Of a stretch of 64,000 bases of DNA, positions 28,058 through 35,388 are shown in pieces. This DNA comes from Rhodanobacter sp. C06 (GTDB lineage Bacteria > Pseudomonadota > Gammaproteobacteria > Xanthomonadales > Rhodanobacteraceae): NCBI RefSeq assembly GCF_002001105.1, contig NZ_MUNP01000050.1:1-64000 (forward strand). The letters run 5' to 3'. Within the stretch, counting starts at the first letter, position 1. Each line of letters starts with the position of its first letter. Position numbers and translations under genes: made by a program. The notes beneath the pieces are model-generated. The model was not told the origin of the DNA. It saw only the letters and a program-made list of their open reading frames with translations, and made no database searches.

Positions 28058-28567
28058 TCAGCGGATGCCCACGCCCAGCCCCACGCCGAAATTGATGTTC
28101 GGATGTCCGCTGCGCATCTCCTCGGCGGTCCACACGTGCGACTGTGCGGTCTGCACCAGCGGGAACACGTAGTCGGCCTCGCCGACCTTGCCGGCGCGGC
28201 TGCCGGCGAGCCGGCCGTCGACGGTGATCGGTGCACCGTTGGGGTAGTTCATCGGTTCGGCGTAGCCGGGTAGCAGGGCAATGAAGCGGCCGTTGCCGCC
28301 GGCGCCGAATTTCGGCCGCTGCGAGGAATCCAGCGGGTAGGCGAGGATCTCGATCTCGCTGTGGTCGGGCAGGTTGTTCACGGCCACCACGCGGCCGCCC
28401 CAGATCACCTGGCCGCGGGCGTACTGCTCGGGCGTCTGTGCCACTTGCGTTGGGGTGGCGGCGAGGGTGCCGGGCGCAGTCTTGTAGATCGGCGCAGGGG
28501 CGCAGGCGGCGAGGCCGAGCAGCAAAGCGGGCAGAATGATGCGTGTGGCGGTGGCGGCGTGGCGCAT
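28058..28567 (-). CDS. Slp-family outer-membrane lipoprotein
   Basis: A 169-aa protein with a lipoprotein signal peptide (ILPALLLGLAAC, lipobox Cys at residue 22) and an Slp-type domain: GQVIWGGRVVAVNNLPDHSEIEILAYPLDSSQRP, then RFIALLPGYAEPMNYPNGAPITVDGRLAG and DYVFPLVQ. In E. coli Slp is a starvation- and acid-induced outer-membrane lipoprotein. The protein ends in a Gly-rich tail (INFGVGLGVGIR). Monocistronic. Confidence 0.88.
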   Translation of the reverse strand: MRHAATATRIILPALLLGLAACAPAPIYKTAPGTLAATPTQVAQTPEQYARGQVIWGGRVVAVNNLPDHSEIEILAYPLDSSQRPKFGAGGNGRFIALLPGYAEPMNYPNGAPITVDGRLAGSRAGKVGEADYVFPLVQTAQSHVWTAEEMRSGHPNINFGVGLGVGIR

Positions 28568-28618
28568 GGCGGACTCCGGGGCGAAGGGCCGAGGTTTTGT
28601 CGGAGGCTACCTCAATTC

Positions 28619-28770
28619 CGTTCGCTCTGAGCGTAGCGCCGCAGGCGCGACGCGGGGAGTGGAAATGGATGTCCGCGCTTTGGGGAGCTAGGAAGTCGAA
28701 GGAGGCGTTGCTGCCGGGCTGGTGTGTTTCGACTTCGCGGAACTCCGTTCCGCTACGCTCAATACGAACC
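28619..28770. repeat. Inverted repeat with cgctacgctca arms
   Basis: A stretch around 28620-28638 (gttcgctctgagcgtagcg) is inverted near 28752-28770 (cgctacgctcaatacgaac), matching at about 16 of 19 positions. Together with short internal palindromes it fills most of the 245-bp gap between the Slp and RlmJ genes. The translated signature of these arms is typical of another Xanthomonadales dispersed palindrome. Confidence 0.6.
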
Positions 28771-28812
28771 GGGTTTGCGCACAACACGAGCGGGCATCGT
28801 CGATGCCGTGCG

Positions 28813-29748
28813 TCAGCGGCGGCGCGGCGTGGGCGATAGCCGCGTGGGCCTGCCGGGTTTCGCGGGCGTGGCGGCGGATTCGGCCACCAACCAGTCCAGT
28901 TTCCACTCGGCGGGGCGTTCCTGTGCGAGCAGGCGGGCCAGCGCGCGCAGCGGTTCGCGCAGGGTTTCGTCGAGTTGCCAGGGCGCGTTGACGATGACCA
29001 TGCCGGAGCCGTTCAGGCGCAGCGGCGAGTCGTCGCCGTGCACCAGCAGTTCCGCGCGCAGCACGCGCTTGGCGCCGCAGTGGCCGAGCCAGCGCAGGAA
29101 GGGTTGCACCTGGCTGCGCCGCTTGATCGGATACCAGATCGCATAGATGCCGGTGGGCCAGCGCACCAGCGCTTCCTTGAGGGCTTGCTCGATCAGCCGG
29201 TATTCGGCCTCCTGCGCCTCGTAGGGCGGGTCGATCAGCACCAGGCCGCGCTTCTCCTGCGGCGGCAGCAGCGCCTTCAGTGCCTCGTAGCCGTTGCGTT
29301 CGTGCACGTGCATGCGCGCGTCGCGGTGGAACAGCTCGCGCAGCCGCGCGGCTTCCTCCGGATGCAGTTCGCACAGCTGCGCGCTGTCGATGTCGCGCAT
29401 GGCGAGCGCGGCCTGCAGCGGCGAACCGGGGTAGACCTTGAGGGTCTCCTCGTTGCCGGGCACGGCGAGGATGCCCTCCAGCCAGCGACGCAGCAGGTGC
29501 GGCAGCGCGGCGGCGGTGCGGGTGTCGGCATACAGGTCGGGATAGAGCAGGCGGGCGATGCCGTCCTTGTACTCGCCGGTCTTGCCGGCCTCGGCGCCGT
29601 CCAGCGCGTAGCAGCCGCTGCCGGCGTGGGTGTCGACCACGCAGAACGGCGCGGGCTTGAGCTTGAGCGCATCGATCAGCGCCAGCAGCACGGCGTGCTT
29701 GAGGACGTCGGCGAAATTGCCCGCGTGGTAGGCATGGCGGTAGTTCAT
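28813..29748 (-). CDS. rlmJ: 23S rRNA (adenine2030-N6)-methyltransferase RlmJ
   Basis: A 311-aa SAM-dependent rRNA methyltransferase. The N-terminus MNYRHAYHAGNFADVLKHAVL is almost diagnostic for RlmJ; motif I lies in FCVVDTHAGSGCYAL, the catalytic DPPY motif in GLVLIDPPYEAQEAEY, and the C-terminal half has GIYAIWYPIKRRSQVQPFL and LNGSGMVIVNAPWQLDE. The longer frame upstream of 29748 is not conserved. The basic C-terminal tail (about 25 residues) extends past the usual family end. Confidence 0.95.
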   Translation of the reverse strand: MNYRHAYHAGNFADVLKHAVLLALIDALKLKPAPFCVVDTHAGSGCYALDGAEAGKTGEYKDGIARLLYPDLYADTRTAAALPHLLRRWLEGILAVPGNEETLKVYPGSPLQAALAMRDIDSAQLCELHPEEAARLRELFHRDARMHVHERNGYEALKALLPPQEKRGLVLIDPPYEAQEAEYRLIEQALKEALVRWPTGIYAIWYPIKRRSQVQPFLRWLGHCGAKRVLRAELLVHGDDSPLRLNGSGMVIVNAPWQLDETLREPLRALARLLAQERPAEWKLDWLVAESAATPAKPGRPTRLSPTPRRR

Positions 29749-29846
29749 GGCGCGAGTATAGAGGCCGCGCCACGGAAACCTCCGGCAGCCGTGTCGGAGC
29801 CTGCTCCAGAGTTGAGGTGCCGGCAGGCAGTCGATAGGCTCGCGGC

Positions 29847-30230
29847 ATGCCGTTTTCGCTGTGCCAGCTTGCCCGTTCACGCCGTCTGCGAGTGATGGCT
29901 GCGCTGGCGTGGCTGCTGCTGGTGGTCAACGCCGCGATGCCGATGGCGACGGCGGCAGGCTCGTCCGTCCATGTCGCGCATGCGCTGGTCGGCACGCACA
30001 CCGGGAAGGCGCCGATGCCTCACACCGCGTGTGACGATGGTCATGCCGGTTGTTGCGGCGGTCAGCTCTCCCCGGGTTGCCATTGCGCGGCGATGAGCGG
30101 CGGCCTGTTGCTGCCGGTGTTCGCCGCCATGCCGGGCGCGATGGCGATGGCCGTCGTGCCTGAGCGTCCGCTGCCGCGACACGCACCGTCGCCGACGGCC
30201 TCGCCGCCGCTGCGACCACCGGCGACCTGA
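29847..30230 (+). CDS. copL: CopL-family copper-operon regulatory protein
   Basis: A 127-aa exported, His/Cys-rich protein with a hydrophobic leader (VMAALAWLLLVVNAAMPMATA) and clustered possible copper ligands (HTACDDGHAGCCGGQ and CHCAAM). It directly precedes copAB in the same direction. In Xanthomonas, the small CopL protein encoded in front of copA is required for copper-inducible expression of copAB. Identification rests on position, size and metal-ligand content, because CopL sequences are poorly conserved. Confidence 0.78.
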   Translation: MPFSLCQLARSRRLRVMAALAWLLLVVNAAMPMATAAGSSVHVAHALVGTHTGKAPMPHTACDDGHAGCCGGQLSPGCHCAAMSGGLLLPVFAAMPGAMAMAVVPERPLPRHAPSPTASPPLRPPAT

Positions 30231-30334
30231 CTCTCCCGACTTGTGCTGCGCGCGCCTGCCGCTCTGCCGGTGCGCGCGAACCATGCCGCGCTCGGCATGG
30301 CCCCGCGCAATGCCGATGTATTCCGAGGGATTCC

Positions 30335-32146
30335 ATGAAACCGTTTGTTCCCACCGCGACCGATCTGTCGCGCCGTCGTTTCGTTCAGGGCATCGTGCTG
30401 GGGGGCGCGGTTGCCGGCCTTGGCCTGCTGCGTTCGTCGAACGCCTGGGCGTCGGGCAGCCCGGGCCAGCTGCGCGTGTTGAGCGGCACCGACTTTGCGC
30501 TCGACATCGACGAGACCCCGGTGAACTACACCGGCCGGCCGCGCCTTGCCACCACCGTCAATGGCAGTGTTCCCGGTCCGATCCTGCGCTGGAAGCAAGG
30601 CACCACGGTCACCCTGCGCGTCACCAATCGGTTGCGCGTGCCCACGTCGATCCACTGGCACGGCATCATCCTGCCGTTCCAGGAGGATGGCGTGCCCGGC
30701 ATCAGCTTCCCTGGCATCGCACCGGGCGAAACCTTCACTTACCGTTTCCCGGTGCGTCAGAGCGGTACTTACTGGTACCACTCGCATTCGGGTTGGCAGG
30801 AGCAGACCGGGCTGTACGGCCCGCTGGTGATCGAGCCGGCCGGCCCGGGGCGGCACCCGACCGCGCGGGATTACGTGGTGATGCTCAACGACTGGAGCGA
30901 CCAGAACCCCGGGCACATCTACGCCACGCTGAAACGGCAGAGCGATTACTACAACTACGCGCAGCTCACCGCACCCGAATTCTTCCGCGACGTGCGCGAG
31001 CAGGGGCTGCGACGCGCGCTGGCCGAGCGCAGGATGTGGAACGAGATGCGCATGAATCCCGGCGATCTCAGCGACGTTTCCGGTGACGCCTACACGTATC
31101 TGATGAACGGCGCCGTCCCGGCCGGCAACTGGACCGGCCTGTTCAAGCCTGGCGAGAAGCTCCGGCTGCGCTTCATCAACGGGTCGTCGATGACGATCTT
31201 CGACGTGCGCATTCCGGGCCTGAAGATGACCGTGGTCAGCGCCGATGGCCAGGATGTCGAACCGGTGCCGGTGGATGAATTCCGCATCGCGGTGGCGGAG
31301 ACCTACGACGTGATCGTCGAGCCGCAGGAGGATCGGGCGTTCGCGATCTTCGCCCAGGCTATCGACCGCACGGGTTATGCGTGCGGCACGCTGGCGCCAC
31401 GGCCCGGCATGCAGGCAGCGGTGCCGGCGATGGATCCGCGCATGCCGCTGGCGATGGTGGACATGATGGGCGCGATGGGATCTTCTCCCTTCTCCCTTGG
31501 GGAGAGGGTACGGGCGAAGCGTGGCGTCGCCGATTCCTCCGAACCCTCACCCCCAACCCCTCTTCCTCGCTCCTCAAAGCAGGGGCATCCTGCCCCTTCC
31601 CCGCGTCCGGAGGGAGAGGGGAGCATGGTGCATCACGCCCGCACCGAATACCGCAACCCCGGCGTGGACATGCACGTGGACATGCCGCGCACCAACCTCG
31701 ACGACCCCGGCACCGGCCTGCGCGACAACGGTCGCCGCGTGCTCACCTATGCCGACCTGCACACGATCGGCGGTTCCATCGACCCGCGCGAACCGGGCCG
31801 CGAGATCGAGCTGCACCTCACCGGCAACATGGAGCGCTACATGTGGTCGTTCGACGGCGTGAAGTACTCCGACGCCAAGCCGGTCCACTTCCGCAGCGGC
31901 GAGCGGTTGCGCATCGTGCTGGTCAACGACACCATGATGAACCACCCGATCCACCTGCACGGCATGTGGAGCGAACTGGAGAACCCGGGCGGCCAGTTCC
32001 AGGTGCGCAAGCACACCATCAACGTGCAGCCCGCGCAGCGCATCGCCTACGGCGTGAGCGCGGACAATCTCGGGCGCTGGGCCTACCACTGCCACATGCT
32101 CTACCACATGGAGGCGGGGATGATGCGCGAGGTGGTGGTGTCATGA
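30335..32146 (+). CDS. copA: Copper-resistance multicopper oxidase CopA
   Basis: Periplasmic multicopper oxidase (603 aa) that oxidises and sequesters copper. Twin-arginine signal DLSRRRFVQGIVLGGAVAG; first copper motifs SIHWHGIIL and YWYHSHSGWQEQ; C-terminal NHPIHLHGMWSEL and the type-1 motif AYHCHMLYHMEAGMM. The middle linker, normally Met/His-rich, is interrupted around residues 383-430 by a stretch translated from a REP-like element (SPFSLGERVRAKRG to PSPRPEGEG). The stop overlaps the copB start (ATGA). All copper ligands appear intact, so the enzyme is probably active. Confidence 0.95.
   Translation: MKPFVPTATDLSRRRFVQGIVLGGAVAGLGLLRSSNAWASGSPGQLRVLSGTDFALDIDETPVNYTGRPRLATTVNGSVPGPILRWKQGTTVTLRVTNRLRVPTSIHWHGIILPFQEDGVPGISFPGIAPGETFTYRFPVRQSGTYWYHSHSGWQEQTGLYGPLVIEPAGPGRHPTARDYVVMLNDWSDQNPGHIYATLKRQSDYYNYAQLTAPEFFRDVREQGLRRALAERRMWNEMRMNPGDLSDVSGDAYTYLMNGAVPAGNWTGLFKPGEKLRLRFINGSSMTIFDVRIPGLKMTVVSADGQDVEPVPVDEFRIAVAETYDVIVEPQEDRAFAIFAQAIDRTGYACGTLAPRPGMQAAVPAMDPRMPLAMVDMMGAMGSSPFSLGERVRAKRGVADSSEPSPPTPLPRSSKQGHPAPSPRPEGEGSMVHHARTEYRNPGVDMHVDMPRTNLDDPGTGLRDNGRRVLTYADLHTIGGSIDPREPGREIELHLTGNMERYMWSFDGVKYSDAKPVHFRSGERLRIVLVNDTMMNHPIHLHGMWSELENPGGQFQVRKHTINVQPAQRIAYGVSADNLGRWAYHCHMLYHMEAGMMREVVVS
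31480..31624. repeat. In-frame REP-like element inside copA
   Basis: A block of CT-rich and GA-rich inverted segments, including the perfect palindrome tctccc-ttg-gggaga (31491-31505) and an opposing ccctcaccccc...gggagagggg pair. The type is like the intergenic element at 2239-2352. It lies wholly within copA and keeps the frame, adding about 48 residues of low-complexity Pro/Ser/Arg sequence in the linker before the second half of the oxidase. Confidence 0.85.
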
Positions 32147-33339
32147 CGACGAATCGCCGCCGCACTTCACGCGCCGGGTGTCGCCCGGTGTGGTTGACGG
32201 CCTTGCTGCTGGCCTTGCCCCCGACCGCTCCGGCGCAAACGGCTCCCGCGTCGTCGAGCAGCACCTCGACGGTGGACGTGGGCGCCATGCCCGGCGTGGA
32301 TCACGGCAGCATGCCCGGCATGGCGATGTCGGCCACGACGCCGAAGCCGGTGAAGACACCCGGCAAGCAAGCCGGCAAGAAATCTTCGACGGCAAAACCG
32401 GCGGCACCCAGCCATGACATGGGTGCCTTGCCCGGCATGGAGCACGGTGCGATGTCGGGCCTGACGCCGGCGCCCACCGCGGCAGGCGACACATCAGGCA
32501 GCATGCAAGGCATGGATCATTCGGCCATGCCCGGGATGCAGCACGATGAAGCGGCCCACGCCATGCATGGCGGCATGCCGGGGATGCAGTCGACGCCCGG
32601 CATGACGATGGGTCCGATGCAAGGCGGCCGCGCGCCGCCGGATGCGCGCAGCCCGGACTACTCCGATGGCGTGGGCTACGGCGGCATGGCGGCCATGGAA
32701 CGGCATGACGCCAAGCCGCTGGGCATGTTGCTGATCGACCAGCTGGAGGCCTTCCACGGTCGCGACGCGAACGGCCAGAGTTGGGAAGCCCAGGGCTGGT
32801 ACGGCAGCGACACCAACAAGCTGTGGGTTCGCACGGAAGGCGAGCGCGGCGGCGGCAGGCTGGAGGACGGCGATGTGGAGGCGTTCTGGAGTCACGCGGT
32901 CGCCGCGTTCTGGGACAGCCAGCTCGGCGTGCGCCAGGACTTCGGCGCAGGCCCGAGGCGGACGTGGGCCGCGTTCGGCGTGCAAGGCCTGGCGCCGTAC
33001 TGGTTCGAGCTGGAAGCCACCGGCTATGTCGGCGCCAACAGCCGCACCGCCGCGCGCCTGCGGGCCGATTACGAACTGCTGTTCACCCAGCGGCTGATCC
33101 TGCAACCCGAGGCCGAGGTCAACCTGTATGGCAAGGACGATCCGCAGCGCCGCATCGGCAGCGGCGTGTCCGACGTGCAGTTCGGGCTGCGCCTGCGCTA
33201 CGAGTTCCACCGCCAGTTCGCACCCTACATCGGCGTGAACTGGATCCGCCGCATCGGCACCACGGCCGACTACGCGCGGCAGGATCACCAACCCGTACTC
33301 GACCGGCAGCTCGTGGCCGGCGTCCGCATCTGGTTCTGA
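32143..33339 (+). CDS. copB: Copper-resistance outer-membrane protein CopB
   Basis: A 398-aa protein: signal peptide (WLTALLLALPPTAPAQ), a Met/His-rich copper-binding region of about 150 residues with repeated MPGM and MDHS units (such as SMQGMDHSAMPGMQHDE), then the conserved CopB beta-barrel domain ending in a C-terminal Phe (VAGVRIWF) typical of outer-membrane barrels. It overlaps copA by 4 nt. CopB is thought to bind copper and to move it across, or hold it at, the outer membrane. Confidence 0.94.
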   Translation: MTTNRRRTSRAGCRPVWLTALLLALPPTAPAQTAPASSSSTSTVDVGAMPGVDHGSMPGMAMSATTPKPVKTPGKQAGKKSSTAKPAAPSHDMGALPGMEHGAMSGLTPAPTAAGDTSGSMQGMDHSAMPGMQHDEAAHAMHGGMPGMQSTPGMTMGPMQGGRAPPDARSPDYSDGVGYGGMAAMERHDAKPLGMLLIDQLEAFHGRDANGQSWEAQGWYGSDTNKLWVRTEGERGGGRLEDGDVEAFWSHAVAAFWDSQLGVRQDFGAGPRRTWAAFGVQGLAPYWFELEATGYVGANSRTAARLRADYELLFTQRLILQPEAEVNLYGKDDPQRRIGSGVSDVQFGLRLRYEFHRQFAPYIGVNWIRRIGTTADYARQDHQPVLDRQLVAGVRIWF

Positions 33340-33351
33340 AGGGGATTGCCC

Positions 33352-34002
33352 ATGAAAAAGCACGCTGCACACCTCATCACGGTCGCCGTCACGCTGGGCG
33401 TATTGGTCGTCGGCGCCGCTGCGTTCGCCTGGTCCGGCCTTTACAACATCGGCGCGGACGATCACCACACCAGACCGGTGTTCGCGGTCCTGCAAACCTT
33501 GCGCGACCGTTCGATCCACCTGCGCTCGGAGGATCTGACCGTGCCGAATCTCGACGATCCGCAGTTGATCCTGAAAGGCGCCGGCCAGTACGCGGCGATG
33601 TGCACCGGCTGCCACCTTTCGCCGGGCGTCGACGACACCGAGCTGCGGGCCGGCATGTACCCGCAGCCGCCCAATCTCTCCAGGGTGCACGTCGATCCGA
33701 AGGAGGCGTTCTGGGTCATCAAGCACGGCATCAAGATGAGCGCGATGCCCGCCTGGGGTATGGCCGGCCACGACGATTCCACCATCTGGAGCATGGTGGC
33801 CTTCCTCCAGAAGCTGCCCGGCATGTCGCCTGCCGAATACAAGGCCATCGTGGCGAAGGCGCCGCCTGACGAGGACATGGACGATGACCACGGCGCCACG
33901 CATGCGCACGATGCGACGCACATGCGGGGGATGGACATGTCCGGCCATCATCCCGAGCCAGCCACTGCTGGCGATGCCGGACATTCGCAACATGAGCCTT
34001 GA
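33352..34002 (+). CDS. Membrane-anchored c-type cytochrome of the copper operon
   Basis: A 216-aa protein with an N-terminal hydrophobic segment (LITVAVTLGVLVVGAAAFAWSG), one haem-attachment site CTGCH (about residue 85) with a downstream Met ligand candidate (IKMSAMPAWG), and a His/Met/Asp-rich tail (HAHDATHMRGMDMSGHH) that looks copper-binding. The start ATG follows AGGGG. Position directly after copB suggests it carries electrons in copper oxidation by CopA. It overlaps the next gene by 11 nt. The label is from the haem motif; its exact subfamily is not known. Confidence 0.88.
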   Translation: MKKHAAHLITVAVTLGVLVVGAAAFAWSGLYNIGADDHHTRPVFAVLQTLRDRSIHLRSEDLTVPNLDDPQLILKGAGQYAAMCTGCHLSPGVDDTELRAGMYPQPPNLSRVHVDPKEAFWVIKHGIKMSAMPAWGMAGHDDSTIWSMVAFLQKLPGMSPAEYKAIVAKAPPDEDMDDDHGATHAHDATHMRGMDMSGHHPEPATAGDAGHSQHEP

Positions 34003-34207
34003 GCCGATCCTGCAGAGCACGCTGACCTGTCCGCATTGCGGTCATCGGTCGGTTGAAACGATGCCGACCGATGCCTGCATCTACTTCCACGAGTGCGCCG
34101 GCTGCGGCGTACTGCTGCGGCCCAGGGCGGGCGACTGCTGCGTGTTCTGCTCCCAAGGCAGCGTGCCGTGCCCGCCTGTGCAGTTGCAGAAGTCCTGCTG
34201 CGGTTAG
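33992..34207 (+). CDS. GDCCVxC-domain small Cys-rich protein
   Basis: A 71-aa cytosolic protein with nine cysteines: LTCPHCGH, then ECAGCGVLLRP, then RAGDCCVFCSQGSVPCPP and a CC pair near the end. The GDCCVxC motif defines a small family found in mercury, arsenic and copper gene clusters, and some members carry selenocysteine. It is probably a metal-binding or thiol-redox protein. The start at 33992 is chosen for family-like length; it is inside the cytochrome gene, so translation is coupled. Confidence 0.85.
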   Translation: MSLEPILQSTLTCPHCGHRSVETMPTDACIYFHECAGCGVLLRPRAGDCCVFCSQGSVPCPPVQLQKSCCG

Positions 34208-34352
34208 CGCGCGGACAGCTCGGCGCCAGAGCTGCGGCAAGTGTCACTTCGATGGTGGCATGGACGAGTTCCTCGCGGATCGCCAGTAGCCGGGTGATGC
34301 TGCAGGTGCTGGAAGGGCATCGGCGCGAACATGTCGCGCCGGTGCCCCGGCG

Positions 34353-35282
34353 TCAGTCGACCATGTTGTGACTCTCGGTCGTGCCGAGCAGCTCGGTCTG
34401 CCGCGGCCCGCGCCGCACGCGATGCAGCAGCGGATGCGTGAACACCGCGGCCAGGATCACCGCCACGCCGGCGTAGAACCAGCCGTCCAGCTGGCGCTGC
34501 TCGCCGAGCAGCAGCATCGCCAGCACGATCGCGTAGACCGGTTCCAGGTTGGTCACCATCTGGGTACCGAACGCGCTCATGTGGCGCAGCGCCACCAGTG
34601 CCAGTGTGAACGGCAACAAGGTGCAGCCGAAGGCCAGTGCCAGCAGCAGCACGCTGTCGTGCGCGTCCGGCGGCAAGAAGGCCGACCCCGTATGCGGCAG
34701 CAGCGGCGCCAGCAAGGTGAGGAAGATGGTGCCGGTGCCCAGCTCGATGCAGGTGACGGTGAGCGGGTCGCCGTGTTCCACCAGGCGCTTGTTGAGCGAG
34801 CCGAACAGCGCCACGAACAGCGCGGACAGCACGCCCACCGCGATGCCGAGGCGCATGTCCGTCGGCACGCCGCCCACCACCATCGCCACGCCCGGCACCA
34901 CCGCCACGCCGATCAGCAGCTCGCGCGGGTCGAAGCGGCGCTTCGCGATCCACGGCTCGACGAAGGCCAGGAACACCGGCCCCAGCGCGATGCAGGTCGC
35001 GCCCACCGATGCGTTGGCGAGCTTGATCGCGGCGTAGAACGTGAGCCAGTGCAGCGACACCAGCACGCCGATGCCGGCGTAGGCCCAGCGCAGCCGTGCC
35101 GGCATCGCGTGCAGCCCGCGCCATACCCGCGGCATCAGCAGCAGCGCCAGCGTCACCAGCAGCATGCGCCACCACACCAGCGGCAGCGCGGGCAGGGAGA
35201 TCAGCTTGCCGAGGATCGCGGTGAAGCCCCACAGCAGGACGCAGAAGTGGATCTGCAGGCGGGCGCGGTGGGTGGCTTGCAT
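34353..35282 (-). CDS. EamA/DMT-family transporter
   Basis: A 309-aa membrane protein with ten hydrophobic helices and the EamA duplication (ARLQIHFCVLLWGFTAILGKL at the start of repeat 1; FGTQMVTNLEPVYAIVLAMLLLGE in repeat 2). The subtype resembles RhaT/YdcZ-like exporters of small metabolites; substrate unknown. The Met of MQATHRARLQ is the start. It converges with the copper operon, with a 145-bp gap in which I see no gene. Confidence 0.85.
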   Translation of the reverse strand: MQATHRARLQIHFCVLLWGFTAILGKLISLPALPLVWWRMLLVTLALLLMPRVWRGLHAMPARLRWAYAGIGVLVSLHWLTFYAAIKLANASVGATCIALGPVFLAFVEPWIAKRRFDPRELLIGVAVVPGVAMVVGGVPTDMRLGIAVGVLSALFVALFGSLNKRLVEHGDPLTVTCIELGTGTIFLTLLAPLLPHTGSAFLPPDAHDSVLLLALAFGCTLLPFTLALVALRHMSAFGTQMVTNLEPVYAIVLAMLLLGEQRQLDGWFYAGVAVILAAVFTHPLLHRVRRGPRQTELLGTTESHNMVD

Positions 35283-35388
35283 GGGGCGGCGCCGAAGGGG
35301 GACGCAGCATTCTACGTCGTGCCCGTGAAGAGTGCGGCCAGGGATGGCCACCCATTTGACTTGCGCGATCAGGACGATCGCAAAAAAC

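Noticed and set aside
34208-34352. Possible small gene downstream of the GDCCVxC gene
   Set aside because: The open frame there is a continuation of a shadow frame, with no ribosome-binding site and no recognisable domain.
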